DNA of 64,000 nt, from NCBI RefSeq assembly GCF_036381655.1, contig NZ_DASVCJ010000023.1, positions 6,697 through 70,696 of the forward strand. Direction: 5' to 3'. The translations under genes and the position numbers were made by a program. How positions within the stretch are numbered: the stretch's first letter is position 1; each line of letters begins with the position of its first letter. Shown here one piece after another: positions 54,610 through 63,554 of this stretch. Source of the DNA: Ferrovibrio sp036381655. Lineage in GTDB: Bacteria; Pseudomonadota; Alphaproteobacteria; Ferrovibrionales; Ferrovibrionaceae. The notes beneath the pieces are model-generated. The model made no database searches. It worked only from the letters and a program-made list of their open reading frames with translations, and had not been told where the DNA came from.

Positions 54610-55461
54610 ATGATGTCGAATTTCATGCTCCGTTTGACCGCCGCAGGTATCGTCCTGCTTTCCGCCCCGGCCACTGCCTGGTCCCAGGTCGCGGAAAGCG
54701 CGCCGCCGGCAATGCCCGAGGCTGCCGGTGCGGCGTCCGCCTTGCTGCCGCATGACCTTTCGCCCTGGGGCATGTTCGTGACCGCCGACATCGTCGTGCA
54801 GGCGGTAATCAGCGGACTGGCCTTCGCCTCGGTGGTGACCTGGACCGTGCTGATCGCCAAGAGCATCGAGCTGTCCGGCGCATCCCGGCAGCAGCACAGG
54901 GCCTATGCGCAGATCGACCGCGCGGCCTCCATGGACGCGCTGGCGCAGAACGCTTCCATCGAGGGCACCGTGGCGGCTTTTGTCGCGGCGGCCCAGGAGG
55001 AAACGCGGCTGTCGGCCGAACATGCCAGCGAGGATCCCGACGGCCTGCAGGAGCGCATCGCCTCCCGGCTCGAACGGCTCGAGGCGGCGGCGGGCCGCAG
55101 CATGGTCCGCGGCATCGGCCTGCTGGCGACGATCGGCGCAACGGCGCCCTTCGTCGGCCTGTTCGGCACCGTCTGGGGCATCATGAACAGCTTCATCGGC
55201 ATTTCGAAATCGCACACCACCAATCTCGCCGTCGTCGCCCCGGGCATCGCCGAAGCGCTGCTGGCCACCGCCATCGGCCTGGTGGCGGCGATCCCGGCCG
55301 TGGTGATCTACAACCAGTTCACGCGCCGCATCGCGGCCTACAAGGCGCAGCTTTCCGATACCGCCGCGGCGCTGCTGCGTCTGGTATCGCGCGATCTGAG
55401 CCGCAGCCGCATGGCGCCGGAACGGCCGGAATACCGCGCCCGGCTCGGCGCCGCCGAATAG
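54610..55461 (+). CDS. exbB: TonB-system proton channel subunit ExbB
   Basis: 283-residue inner-membrane protein with a cleavable signal peptide, as in alphaproteobacterial ExbB, then three spans. MotA/TolQ/ExbB signatures are GLLATIGATAPFVGLFGTVWGIMNSF near residue 175 and GIAEALLATAIGLVAAIPAVVIYN near 215. Start 54610 or 54613 (double ATG), with a weak ribosome site. First gene of the TonB energising operon. Confidence 0.92.
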   Translation: MMSNFMLRLTAAGIVLLSAPATAWSQVAESAPPAMPEAAGAASALLPHDLSPWGMFVTADIVVQAVISGLAFASVVTWTVLIAKSIELSGASRQQHRAYAQIDRAASMDALAQNASIEGTVAAFVAAAQEETRLSAEHASEDPDGLQERIASRLERLEAAAGRSMVRGIGLLATIGATAPFVGLFGTVWGIMNSFIGISKSHTTNLAVVAPGIAEALLATAIGLVAAIPAVVIYNQFTRRIAAYKAQLSDTAAALLRLVSRDLSRSRMAPERPEYRARLGAAE

Positions 55462-55486
55462 CGGCGGCGGGCGCAAGAGGCATACC

Positions 55487-55921
55487 ATGGCAATGAGCAG
55501 CGGCAGCAGCCGGTCCGGCGACGACGACCTGTTCGAGCAGCACGAGATCAACGTCACCCCTTTCATCGACGTGATGCTTGTGCTGCTGATCATCTTCATG
55601 GTGGCGGCGCCGCTGGCGACCGTCGATGTGCCGGTCGACCTGCCGGCTGCGGCGGCCAAGCCGCAGCCGCGGCCGGACAAGCCGCTGTATCTGTCGATCA
55701 AGCGCGACCTGTCGCTGGCGCTGGGCGACGAAACCGTCAGCCGCGAGGATCTGGGCGCGGCGCTGGACCGCGTCTCGGGCGGCGACAGGCAGCAGCGCAT
55801 CTTCCTGCGCGCCGACCGCAGCATCGCCTACGGCGACGTGATGCAGACCATGAACGCATTGCGCCGCGCCGGCTATCTGAAGCTCGCCCTGGTCGGCCTC
55901 GAGGCGGACACGCCACAGTGA
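55487..55921 (+). CDS. exbD: TonB-system proton channel subunit ExbD
   Basis: 144 residues with a single span near residues 25-45, whose Asp in NVTPFIDVMLVLLIIFMV is the proton-binding residue, followed by a periplasmic domain. GCAAGAGGC precedes the ATG at 55487. Its stop overlaps the tonB start. Confidence 0.92.
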   Translation: MAMSSGSSRSGDDDLFEQHEINVTPFIDVMLVLLIIFMVAAPLATVDVPVDLPAAAAKPQPRPDKPLYLSIKRDLSLALGDETVSREDLGAALDRVSGGDRQQRIFLRADRSIAYGDVMQTMNALRRAGYLKLALVGLEADTPQ

Positions 55922-56724
55922 TGGCAAGTCCGCTCGCCGTGCTGCCTGTCGCCGCCCCGGGCGGACGGGAAGAGACCCGCGGGCATTGGCTGCGCTGGGG
56001 CGGCAGTTTCGGCGCCGTGCTCGGGCTGCATGGCGCCGCTTTGATCGCATTGCTGCTGCAGGTCGATATCGCGCCGCCGCCGAGCCCGCCGCCGGCCGCC
56101 ATCATCATCGATCTCGCGCCCGCCGCGCCGCCACCATCGCCGCTGCCCCCCGCGCCGAAGGCGGAACCGGAGCCGCCGCCGCCGCCGCCGCCGCTGGTGC
56201 AGCCTGAGGTTCCGCTGCCGCTGCCGCCCAAGCCGAAGCCGCCGGAGGAAAAGCCGCAGCACAAGCCCGAGCCGCACAAGCCCGAGCCGCACAAGCCCGA
56301 GCCGCCAAAGCCTGCGCCGAGAGAGGTTCCGCCGGCGCCGCCGAGCCAGCCAGCCGCGCCGACCCGCATGGAAGCGCCGCCCGCGCCCAAGGCCGCGGCG
56401 CCCGAGCGCGGTCCCGCGGCGATGGCGGCGGCGGCGAAGGCGACCTGGCAGGGGCAGCTGCTTGGCCATCTCGAGCGGCATAAGCGCTATCCGCGCGAGG
56501 CGCAGCGGCGGCGGCAGCAGGGCACCGCCTATGTGCGCTTCACGATCGATCGCAGAGGCCATGTCCTGCATGCCCGATTGGAGCGCAGTTCCGGGCATGC
56601 CGCGCTGGACGAGGAGACCTTGGCCCTGATCAGGCGCGCCGAGCCGCTGCCGCCTCCGCCGCCGGAAATTCCCGGCGAAACCCTCGACCTCGTCGTGCCG
56701 GTGCAGTTCTATCTGCGTCGTTGA
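55921..56724 (+). CDS. tonB: Energy-transducing protein TonB
   Basis: 267 residues: short cytoplasmic tail, one span near residues 25-45 (VLGLHGAALIALLLQV), then a long Pro-rich linker that includes three exact 15-bp tandem copies coding HKPEP (56260-56304), and the C-terminal TonB fold from about residue 180 (RYPREAQRRRQQGTAYVRF). It spans the periplasm and opens outer-membrane receptors. TGATG overlap with exbD. No TonB-dependent receptor is in the window. Confidence 0.9.
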   Translation: MASPLAVLPVAAPGGREETRGHWLRWGGSFGAVLGLHGAALIALLLQVDIAPPPSPPPAAIIIDLAPAAPPPSPLPPAPKAEPEPPPPPPPLVQPEVPLPLPPKPKPPEEKPQHKPEPHKPEPHKPEPPKPAPREVPPAPPSQPAAPTRMEAPPAPKAAAPERGPAAMAAAAKATWQGQLLGHLERHKRYPREAQRRRQQGTAYVRFTIDRRGHVLHARLERSSGHAALDEETLALIRRAEPLPPPPPEIPGETLDLVVPVQFYLRR

Positions 56725-56757
56725 GCCCTTGCCGGGCGGACGGAGGAGACAAGCGGC

Positions 56758-57168
56758 ATGGCCTTCGCCATCAAGACCGGGATCGGCGATCCCGACGCGA
56801 AGGATTTCGTTTTCGCCGGCCAGAAGACGATGTATGGCGGCAGGCATATCGCCGAAGGCGATGTCATTTTCCTGTTCGCGAGCGACCATGAGGGCGGCCG
56901 CGGCCTGATTGCGCAGGGCGTCGTCACCTCGGCCGAAGCGGTGGCCAAGCAACGCGGCCTCGCCCGGCAGACGCCGCGCGTCAGCATTGCCGTCCGCCGC
57001 ACGGCGCGGGCCAGGCGGCCGCTCGGCCGCAACGAACTCAGGACTTTCACCGATTGGGATGACGGCCGGCCCGAGACCGAGCTCAATTTCAAATTCTATC
57101 GTCAGGCGACGAACAAGATCATCGGCCTGTCGGAGAAGGCCGCGGCGTTTCTGGCCGGCTTTTTCTAG
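56758..57168 (+). CDS. EVE/PUA-like domain protein
   Basis: 136 residues; MYGGRHIAEGDVIFLFASDHEGGRGLIAQGVV resembles the early part of EVE/ASCH (PUA-like) domains, which bind modified bases or small ligands. GGAGGAGA precedes the ATG. It follows tonB by 33 bp but is unrelated in function. Family call is tentative. Confidence 0.55.
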   Translation: MAFAIKTGIGDPDAKDFVFAGQKTMYGGRHIAEGDVIFLFASDHEGGRGLIAQGVVTSAEAVAKQRGLARQTPRVSIAVRRTARARRPLGRNELRTFTDWDDGRPETELNFKFYRQATNKIIGLSEKAAAFLAGFF

Positions 57169-57234
57169 GGCGGGCCGCCGCAGCCGGTCCGGCGGCGATA
57201 TTGCCGCCGCGGCGGGCGCATCTATGTTACCCGC

Positions 57235-58683
57235 ATGCTCGACCCGCACCGTCTGCCCTGCGAAATCCCGGCCGCACGGCCCGCCCCCAAGCCCATCGGG
57301 GCGAAGCGGGAGGTAAACCTGCGCTGGGTGCTGCCGGCCACGATCCTCGGCTCGAGCCTCAGCTTCGTCGATGCCTCGGTGGTCAACGTGGCGCTGCCGG
57401 CGATCCAGCAGGGCCTGCAGGCGCCGCTCGCCACCGTGCAATGGGTGGTCAACGGCTACATGCTGATGCTGGCCAGCCTGATCCTGCTTGGCGGCTCGGC
57501 CGGCGACCGCTTCGGGCAGCGGCAGGTATTTCTGCTCGGGCTGATCGGTTTTGCCGTGGCCTCGCTGGGCTGCGGCCTGGCGCCAAACGCCGCCTGGCTT
57601 ATCGCCGCCCGGCTGGCGCAGGGAATCGCGGCGGCCCTGCTGGTGCCGGCCAGCCTGGCGATCATCGGCATCGCCTATACCGGCGAGGCGCGCGGCCGCG
57701 CGATCGGCACCTGGGCGGCTGCGGCGGCGCTGACCACGGCGTCCGGCCCGCTGCTGGGCGGCTGGCTGGTCGATGCCGTCGGCTGGCGTTCGATCTTTTT
57801 CATCAATCTGCCCATCGCCGCGCTGGCGACGATACTCGCGTTGAAGCTGCCGGCCGGCCGCAACGATGAAAGCGGCGAGGCTTTGGACATGGCGGGCGCG
57901 GTGCTGGCGGTGCTGGCGCTCGGCCTGCTCAGCTATGGCCTGATCGCCCTGGGCGAGGGCAGGCGGCTGACGGGCGCCGCCGTCGCGATGGTTGCGCTAC
58001 TGGCCGGCGGGCTGTTCGTCCGGCGCGAGCGGCGTGCCGCCGCGCCGATGATGCCGCTCCGGCTGTTCCACAGCCGCGATTTCGCCGGCGCCAATGGCCT
58101 GACGGTGCTGCTGTATGCGGCGCTGAGCGGGGCGCTGTTCCTGCTGCCCTTCCTGCTGATCGAAACGCATGGCTACAGCGCCACGGCGGCCGGCGCCGCC
58201 TTCCTGCCGTTTTCGGCGATCATGGGCGTCGGCTCGCGCTGGTCGGGCGGCCTGGGCGAGCGGCTCGGCGCCCGGCCCCTGCTGGTGCTCGGGCCGGCCC
58301 TGACGGCGGCAGGTTGCGTCCTGCTCGGCCTCTCGGGATCGACGGCGAACTACTGGATCGGCTATCTGCCCGGCCTCGTCGTCGTCGGCATCGGCATGAC
58401 CCTGGCCGTCGCGCCGCTGACCGCCACGGTTTTCGATTCGGCACCGGAGGATCGCGGCGGCGTGGCGTCGGGCATCAACAATGCCGCCGCCCGCGCCGGC
58501 GGCTTGCTGGCGGTTGCGGCGCTGGGGCTGGCTTTCGGCGGCGCCGATGCCGCCGGCGCGGGATCGGGATTGGCCGAGGCTTATCGCCTGGTCATGCTGG
58601 GCGCGGCGGCCCTTGCCGCCCTCGGCGCCGGCGTGGCGGCGCTGACGATCGCTCCGCGCCGGGCGGCCCCGGCGCATCGCTAG
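57235..58683 (+). CDS. MFS exporter, DHA2 (14-span) family
   Basis: 482 residues with about 14 spans. LGSSLSFVDASVVNVALPAIQ near the N-terminus and GGSAGDRFGQRQVFLLG (MFS motif A) are typical of the EmrB/QacA group that exports drugs with proton exchange. It has a short cytoplasmic N-terminal tail. Likely substrate unknown. It is tail to tail with the uxaA-like gene (2 bp apart). Confidence 0.88.
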   Translation: MLDPHRLPCEIPAARPAPKPIGAKREVNLRWVLPATILGSSLSFVDASVVNVALPAIQQGLQAPLATVQWVVNGYMLMLASLILLGGSAGDRFGQRQVFLLGLIGFAVASLGCGLAPNAAWLIAARLAQGIAAALLVPASLAIIGIAYTGEARGRAIGTWAAAAALTTASGPLLGGWLVDAVGWRSIFFINLPIAALATILALKLPAGRNDESGEALDMAGAVLAVLALGLLSYGLIALGEGRRLTGAAVAMVALLAGGLFVRRERRAAAPMMPLRLFHSRDFAGANGLTVLLYAALSGALFLLPFLLIETHGYSATAAGAAFLPFSAIMGVGSRWSGGLGERLGARPLLVLGPALTAAGCVLLGLSGSTANYWIGYLPGLVVVGIGMTLAVAPLTATVFDSAPEDRGGVASGINNAAARAGGLLAVAALGLAFGGADAAGAGSGLAEAYRLVMLGAAALAALGAGVAALTIAPRRAAPAHR

Positions 58684-58684
58684 C

Positions 58685-60214
58685 CTACATCGTGGCGCCG
58701 ATCTGCCAGGGCACGAATTCGGCATCGCCGAAGCCGAGCGCTTCGCTCTTGGAGCGCTCGCCCGAGGCGACGGCGAGGATCTTTTCGAAGATCCGCTCGC
58801 CCATCGCGGCGACGCTGACGCCTTCATCCAGTATGGCGCCGCAGTCGATGTCCATGTCCTCTTCCATGCGGCGATACATGGCGGAGTTGGTGGCCAGCTT
58901 GATCGACGGCACCGGCTTGGCGCCGAACACCGAGCCGCGCCCGGTGGTGAAACAGATGATGTTGCCGCCGCCGGCGATCTGGCCGGTGGCCGAGCAGGGA
59001 TCGTAGCCGGGCGTATCCATGAAGACGAAGCCGTTCGTATCGATCCGTTCGGCGTATTTGTAGACGCCGCGCAGATTGGTCGTGCCGCCCTTGGCGGCGG
59101 CGCCGAGCGATTTTTCCAGGATCGTGGTCAGGCCGCCCTTCTTGTTGCCGGGCGAGGGATTGTTGTCCATCGAGCCGCCGTTGCGCGCGCAGTATTCCTC
59201 CCACCAGCGGATGCGTTCGATCAGCTTCTCACCGATCGCCCGGCTTTCCGCGCGGCGGGTGAGCAGATGCTCGGCGCCGTAGATTTCCGGCGTTTCGCTC
59301 AGGATCGCCGTGCCGCCATGGCGCACCAGCAGGTCGGCGGCCGCGCCGAGCGCGGGGTTGGCGGTGATGCCCGAATAGCCGTCCGAGCCGCCGCATTGCA
59401 GGGCCAGCGTCAGATGCGAGGCCGGCAGGGTCTGGCGCCGGAGCGCATTGGCGGCCGGCAGCATCTCCTTCAGCATGGCGACGCCGCGCTCGACCGTCTT
59501 GCGCGTGCCGCCGCTGTCCTGGATCGTCATGCTTTGCAGGCGCGGGCTGTGCTTCAGGCCCTGGGCCTCCATCATGAAATCGATCTGCGCGACTTCGCAG
59601 CCCAGCCCCAGCATCAGCACGCCGGCGAAATTGACATGCTGCGCATAGCCCCACAGCGTGCGCTGCAGGTTGCCGAAGCCTTCGCCCCTGTCGGCCATGC
59701 CGCAGCCCGTGCCATGCACGATGGCGACCACGCCATCGACATTGGGATAGTCGGCCAGCGCATCGCCCTTGAAGGCATCGGCGATGTAGCGCGCCACGGT
59801 GGCCGAGCAGTTCACGCTGGTGATCACGCCGAGATAGTTGCGTGTGCCGGCCCTGCCGTTCTCGCGCATATAGCCCTGGAAGGTGGCGCGCTCGGCCTCG
59901 GGCAGGAAGGCGGTCGGCTTGGCGTCGCTGCCGTAGGCGTAGTCGCGGCTGAAATCGCCCATCGCCAGATTGTGGCTGTGCACATGATCGCCCGGCGCGA
60001 TATCGGCCGAGGCGAAGCCGATGATCTGGTTGTATTTGCGCACCGGCGCGCCTTTGGCGATCGGGGCGGTCGCCACCTTGTGGCCGGGCGGGATGACGGC
60101 GCGCAATGTCACGCGGCCGCCTTCGATGCTTTGACCGGGCTGCAGCGCGGAGCGGGCGACCACGACATTGTCGTTGTCGTTCAGGCGGATGACGGAAGCG
60201 ACGGTATCGAGCAT
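58685..60214 (-). CDS. UxaA-family sugar-acid dehydratase (altronate/galactarate type)
   Basis: 509-residue protein with the UxaA/GarD layout: an N-terminal SAF-like domain (RLNDNDNVVVARSALQPGQSIEGG, ending near residue 90) and a large catalytic part with the YLGVITSVNCSATVARYIA, GTGCGMA, LGLGCEVAQ and LQCGGSDGYSGI motifs, of which several cysteines bind the metal. It dehydrates a sugar acid to a 2-keto-3-deoxy acid. The FAH gene follows upstream on the same strand by 25 bp, and its product may use the result. Confidence 0.85.
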   Translation of the reverse strand: MLDTVASVIRLNDNDNVVVARSALQPGQSIEGGRVTLRAVIPPGHKVATAPIAKGAPVRKYNQIIGFASADIAPGDHVHSHNLAMGDFSRDYAYGSDAKPTAFLPEAERATFQGYMRENGRAGTRNYLGVITSVNCSATVARYIADAFKGDALADYPNVDGVVAIVHGTGCGMADRGEGFGNLQRTLWGYAQHVNFAGVLMLGLGCEVAQIDFMMEAQGLKHSPRLQSMTIQDSGGTRKTVERGVAMLKEMLPAANALRRQTLPASHLTLALQCGGSDGYSGITANPALGAAADLLVRHGGTAILSETPEIYGAEHLLTRRAESRAIGEKLIERIRWWEEYCARNGGSMDNNPSPGNKKGGLTTILEKSLGAAAKGGTTNLRGVYKYAERIDTNGFVFMDTPGYDPCSATGQIAGGGNIICFTTGRGSVFGAKPVPSIKLATNSAMYRRMEEDMDIDCGAILDEGVSVAAMGERIFEKILAVASGERSKSEALGFGDAEFVPWQIGATM

Positions 60215-60239
60215 CTGAACCTCTTCGAGGGCGCCGGTG

Positions 60240-61409
60240 TCAGCGCAACAGGCCGCGGCGCGCCAGGTTGGCCATCAGGGCCCGGCTGCCGAATTGCCAT
60301 GGCGGTATACGATCGCAGGTATCGACCTGGTTCACCAGTCCGCCGAGCCGCGGCGAACGGATGATCACCACGTCGCCGCGCTTATGGGTGAAACCCATGC
60401 CCGGCGCGTCGCGGTCCTGGATCGGCGCGAACATCGTGCCGGTGAACAGCATGGCGCCATCGGGATATTGATGCGCCGCGAAGGCCTGCGCCGCCAGGTC
60501 GGTGGGATCGCGGCTGATCTTCGCCATCTGCGAGCTGGCTTCCAGGCGGAAATTGTCCGCTCCCTGGATCGTGAGGCTCACCTCGGCGCGGCGCACGTCG
60601 TCCAGGGCGAAGCCGTCGTCGAACAGCCGGATGAACGGCCCGATGGCGCAGGAGCCGTTATTGTCCTTGGCGCGGCCGAGCAGCAGGGCGCTGCGCCCCT
60701 CGACGTCGCGCAGGTTGACGTCGTTGCCCAGGGTGGCGCCGAGGATGCGGCCCTGGCTGTTCAGCGCCAGCACCACTTCCGGCTCCGGGTTGTTCCAGGT
60801 GGAGGCCGGATGGATGCCGACCGCCATGCCGGTGCCGACCGAGGCCATCGGCGGGCATTTGGTGAAGATCTCGGCATCCGGGCCGATGCCGACTTCCAGA
60901 TATTGCGACCAGGCGCCGCGCCGGATCAGCGCTGCGCGCAGCCGCATCGCCTCGGCCGAGCCGGGTTTCACCCTGGCCAGATCGTTGCCGATGGCGGCGG
61001 CGATCTCGCCGCGGACCGCTTCGGCGCGCGCCGCATCGCCGCGGATCTGCTCCTCGATGACGCGCTCCAGCAGGCTGTCGGCGAAGGTCACGCCCGCGGC
61101 CTTGACCGCCTGCAGATCGCAGGGCGGCAGAAGATACGGCGCGCGCTGGGCGGCGACGTTCGTAAGTGCGGTTGTCAGATCGGCCACGGCCGGCGCGGAC
61201 GCCAGCGCCGCGCGCACCGCGGCGGCGGCGTCATCCCTGTCAAGCAATTCGCTCATCGTCGCCGCCAGGGCGCTGAGATCGGCCAGTTCCCCGCCGCGCA
61301 GCGCCACTATGCTTGGCCCGCCCGGATCGCCGGCCAGCCAGGCGCGGCCGACGAGAAGGGCGCGCTCGTGATCCTCGGGCAGGCAATGCGCAATGACGGC
61401 GTCCAGCAT
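60240..61409 (-). CDS. Fumarylacetoacetate-hydrolase-family sugar-acid enzyme
   Basis: 389 residues. The FAH core shows VGIGPDAEIFTKCPPM, the acidic metal ligands in WNNPEPEVVLAL and NDVNLRDVEGRS, and GFTHKRGDVV near the end. This long-type FAH group includes 2-keto-3-deoxy-sugar-acid dehydratases such as XylX, so it fits as the step after UxaA. The start at 61409 has GAGGAA upstream with nine bases spacing. A CTGATATATCGG site lies 66 bp upstream. The exact sugar is not known. Confidence 0.8.
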   Translation of the reverse strand: MLDAVIAHCLPEDHERALLVGRAWLAGDPGGPSIVALRGGELADLSALAATMSELLDRDDAAAAVRAALASAPAVADLTTALTNVAAQRAPYLLPPCDLQAVKAAGVTFADSLLERVIEEQIRGDAARAEAVRGEIAAAIGNDLARVKPGSAEAMRLRAALIRRGAWSQYLEVGIGPDAEIFTKCPPMASVGTGMAVGIHPASTWNNPEPEVVLALNSQGRILGATLGNDVNLRDVEGRSALLLGRAKDNNGSCAIGPFIRLFDDGFALDDVRRAEVSLTIQGADNFRLEASSQMAKISRDPTDLAAQAFAAHQYPDGAMLFTGTMFAPIQDRDAPGMGFTHKRGDVVIIRSPRLGGLVNQVDTCDRIPPWQFGSRALMANLARRGLLR

Positions 61410-61475
61410 GGGCGATGTTTCCTCGCTCGGCCCATAATGCATACGCCAAGCCCGGCGATCCGTCACGCCTCGTAT

Positions 61476-61487
61476 CTGATATATCGG
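61476..61487 (-). promoter_or_regulatory. Candidate operator before the sugar-acid operon
   Basis: CTGATATATCGG, a near palindrome (arms match 10 of 12), 66-78 bp before the FAH start. Such GATATATC cores are common in operators of GntR-family repressors of sugar acid genes. No repressor gene is adjacent. Low confidence. Confidence 0.35.
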
Positions 61488-61537
61488 ACGGCTGGCGGCG
61501 AGGGGCGGCGGGGGGAACGCCATACTCCCCCTCCCCC

Positions 61538-61560
61538 CGGAGAGGGTGTTTTTCTCCGCC
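61538..61560. repeat. Left att-like repeat
   Basis: CGGAGAGGGTG followed by TTCTCCGCC, matching the repeat at 63628-63651 apart from a central three to four bases. Both copies resemble the 3' end of tRNA-Ser read on the minus strand. Downstream, GTTCGCCTACGTTCGC (61571-61586) has a looser counterpart at the right site. See the right repeat. Confidence 0.5.
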
Positions 61561-61613
61561 TCCCGCCTGAGTTCGCCTACGTTCGCATACCGTTGGATCA
61601 TTTCTTATTTTCA

Positions 61614-62590
61614 ATGCCCGTAATTCCGGCCAGCCGGCCTTGGCCGTTTGGGGGGCAGCGTGAAATCACTCTAACTGGGATATGCGGGGCGGGGCTTGCC
61701 GTATCCGAGGCATTCAACTGGCTATTGGGCGATGTTCCAAGCGCAGGCCTGCGTGAGATCGGGCTCTCGCTCTGGGATCCAGCCGCGGATTGGAGGAAGG
61801 AGGAATCAAACGGCCCCGCAATCGTTCGTGGCCCGAAAAAGCTCTGGTTGCTTGGTCTGGGCCATCTTGGACAGGCTTATTTGTGGGCGCTCGGTCTCGT
61901 CGGCTATGTCGATCCTTCTCAGGTGGACCTCGTTCTGCAGGATTTTGATCGTGCCGGTGGATCAACCGTTAGCACGTCTGTATTGACGGAGCAGATCGAG
62001 AAAGGGCGAATGAAGACTAGGCTTGCAAAGGACTGGGCGCGTGGAATCGGATTTCAGGTATCGCTGGTTGAAAGGGCATTTGGCCCTGACCTGCGCCGAT
62101 GTGCAGATGAGCCTGCCGCCTTACTATGTGGTGTTGACAATCTGACTGCCCGCCAATGTCTCGAAGCTGCAGGTTTCGACCTGATTGTGGAGGCCGGTCT
62201 TGGACCGAGCGCGACCGATTTCCGACTTCTCCGGTTCATACGTTTCCTGCCGGTTCCCCTGCTTCACGAGTGTTTGCTACAGCGGGGGACACAAAGATTG
62301 ATAGCCTGGCCCCGGATACTGCCGCGTACAGGCGGCTGGAAGCCGGCGGTATCGATCCTTGCGGCATTGTGCGCCTCGCCGAGACTGCGGTGGGCGCCCC
62401 GTTTGTCGGGGCAGTCGCTTCGGCTCTTGTCCTGGCAGAATTGCTTAAGGTGATGCACGGTGGTCGGCGATTGGAAGTCATCAATATGGATCTACGGGCT
62501 CCAGCACGACGGACTGCTGCCGGAGTTGATGGCTATCCTGTGAGTTTAATCGGAGTTGATGTAAGTTATACGCGACGCTGGATTCAATAA
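61614..62590 (+). pseudogene. Frameshifted ThiF/E1-like adenylyltransferase gene
   Basis: The frame from 61614 carries an E1-like Rossmann core (LWLLGLGHLGQAYLWALGL near residue 80, LQDFDRAGG near 112, CGVDNLTARQCLEAAG) but diverges into a nonsense tail after RLLRF near 62235. The other frame resumes with HTFPAG and continues GGIDPCGIVRLAETAVGAPFVGAVASALVLAE to 62590, as in intact family members. Loss of one base (or gain of two) at 62232-62237 explains this. No ribosome site precedes the ATG at 61614, which lies 53 bp from the left att-like repeat, so the 5' part may be missing too. Such E1s occur in ubiquitin-like antiphage operons; none of their partners is visible. Confidence 0.7.
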
Positions 62591-62616
62591 AAAGGCCGGT
62601 TCAATAACCGGCCTTT
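62591..62616. terminator. Bidirectional terminator between the ThiF remnant and the toxin-antitoxin operon
   Basis: Arms AAAGGCCGGTT (62591-62601) and AACCGGCCTTT (62606-62616), loop CAAT, perfect over 11 bp. The T-run of the plus strand follows as CGTTTTT. It can stop transcription of both convergent genes. Confidence 0.88.
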
Positions 62617-62645
62617 CGTTTTTCGAAAACTGGTAGATCGTACTT

Positions 62646-62948
62646 TTAAGCAATAGCATCCAAGCCTTTTCGATCAACAATATCGAGTAGGCGCGCTGCT
62701 GGCCCGCTTGGCTTCTTTGTGCCTTGTTCCCAGGCGGCAACAGTAGATTTCCCGACATTCAGAAATGCAGCAAATACGCCTTGGCTAGCTTTCGTCTTGC
62801 GGCGAATCTTTACTACCTGTGTACTGGAATATTCCGGAACAGGCGGTAAGCAACGCGCATCGAAGTCACGCATAGTGACTTCGTCGATCAGGCCGATATC
62901 GTGCAGGTCCTTCATGGACCCATGGACACTCTTCAGGATCTTGCTCAT
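62646..62948 (-). CDS. HigA-type antitoxin (XRE helix-turn-helix)
   Basis: 100-residue DNA-binding antitoxin. An N-terminal region (residues 1-45) likely binds the toxin, and the C-terminal helix-turn-helix is QGVFAAFLNVGKSTVAAWEQG near residues 56-76. It is second in the operon, one base after the toxin stop, which is the toxin-first order of higBA. Start at 62948 (MSKILKSVHG). Confidence 0.85.
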   Translation of the reverse strand: MSKILKSVHGSMKDLHDIGLIDEVTMRDFDARCLPPVPEYSSTQVVKIRRKTKASQGVFAAFLNVGKSTVAAWEQGTKKPSGPAARLLDIVDRKGLDAIA

Positions 62949-62949
62949 C

Positions 62950-63336
62950 TCACTTCGCCTTCTTCCTTTTGAGCTCAAATAGCTTCTTCTTTTCTACCGC
63001 TAAATCTAGTTGAGCATCTGTGAGCTTCATATAGACATCACCAGCTTCGGAAAGGGCGTCCTTCTCTTTCTTAGTGATATTGTCCTGTTCGCTTTTTGAG
63101 AACCCGTACAGCAGAAACAGGCGCTCTCCTTGTCGGTGGGCCATAATAGTTCGATAGCCACCACGTTTACCGCCACCGGCTCTAGGCACTCGTTTCTTGA
63201 TTAGAAATCCGCCGAGCCTTGCATCTACGAGACCGTTTTCGACTTCGTCGATTGCTTTCCACAAAGCTTCATCAGTCAAATCCTCGTCCTTCACAAATTT
63301 CTGAAAGTCGAGGTTTTTAAACACCCTCAGAGCCAT
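62950..63336 (-). CDS. RelE/HigB-like toxin
   Basis: 128-residue basic protein of the RelE-type (COG4737) toxin group: FLIKKRVPRAGGGKRGGYRTIMAHR near residues 43-67 and LFLLYGFSKSEQDN near 72. The C-terminal third is Lys-rich. Toxin precedes antitoxin. Start at 63336, just before the operator palindrome at 63351. Mode of action (ribosome-dependent mRNA cleavage) is from the family only. Confidence 0.85.
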   Translation of the reverse strand: MALRVFKNLDFQKFVKDEDLTDEALWKAIDEVENGLVDARLGGFLIKKRVPRAGGGKRGGYRTIMAHRQGERLFLLYGFSKSEQDNITKKEKDALSEAGDVYMKLTDAQLDLAVEKKKLFELKRKKAK

Positions 63337-63350
63337 GTATATACCACTCC

Positions 63351-63362
63351 GTAGTATACTAC
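63351..63362. promoter_or_regulatory. Toxin-antitoxin operator
   Basis: Perfect 12-bp palindrome GTAGTATACTAC, 15 bp before the toxin start, flanked by outer TATA-type half-sites (TATACCACT and AGAGTATA). The antitoxin is expected to bind here and repress its own operon. Confidence 0.65.
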
Positions 63363-63554
63363 GCAAGAGTATAGTTTTGTTTCTTGCGTGCCAGCTAGGA
63401 GCTCAATCGTAGATTACTTTTAAGCGGTTTATCTGGAAAATCTGCAACCCATAGATTGGGTGTGCGGAGATGCAGCTCTAGTAACAGAGCAGGCGGTATG
63501 CGGCAGAGCCAAATTACCAGCGACTGCCTCCCTTATAGGGTAGCTATCAAAGAC

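Noticed and set aside
60237..61613. Long plus-strand frame opposite the FAH gene, open upstream of the ThiF remnant
   Set aside because: It is the antisense shadow of the FAH gene; only the part from 61614 has real homology.
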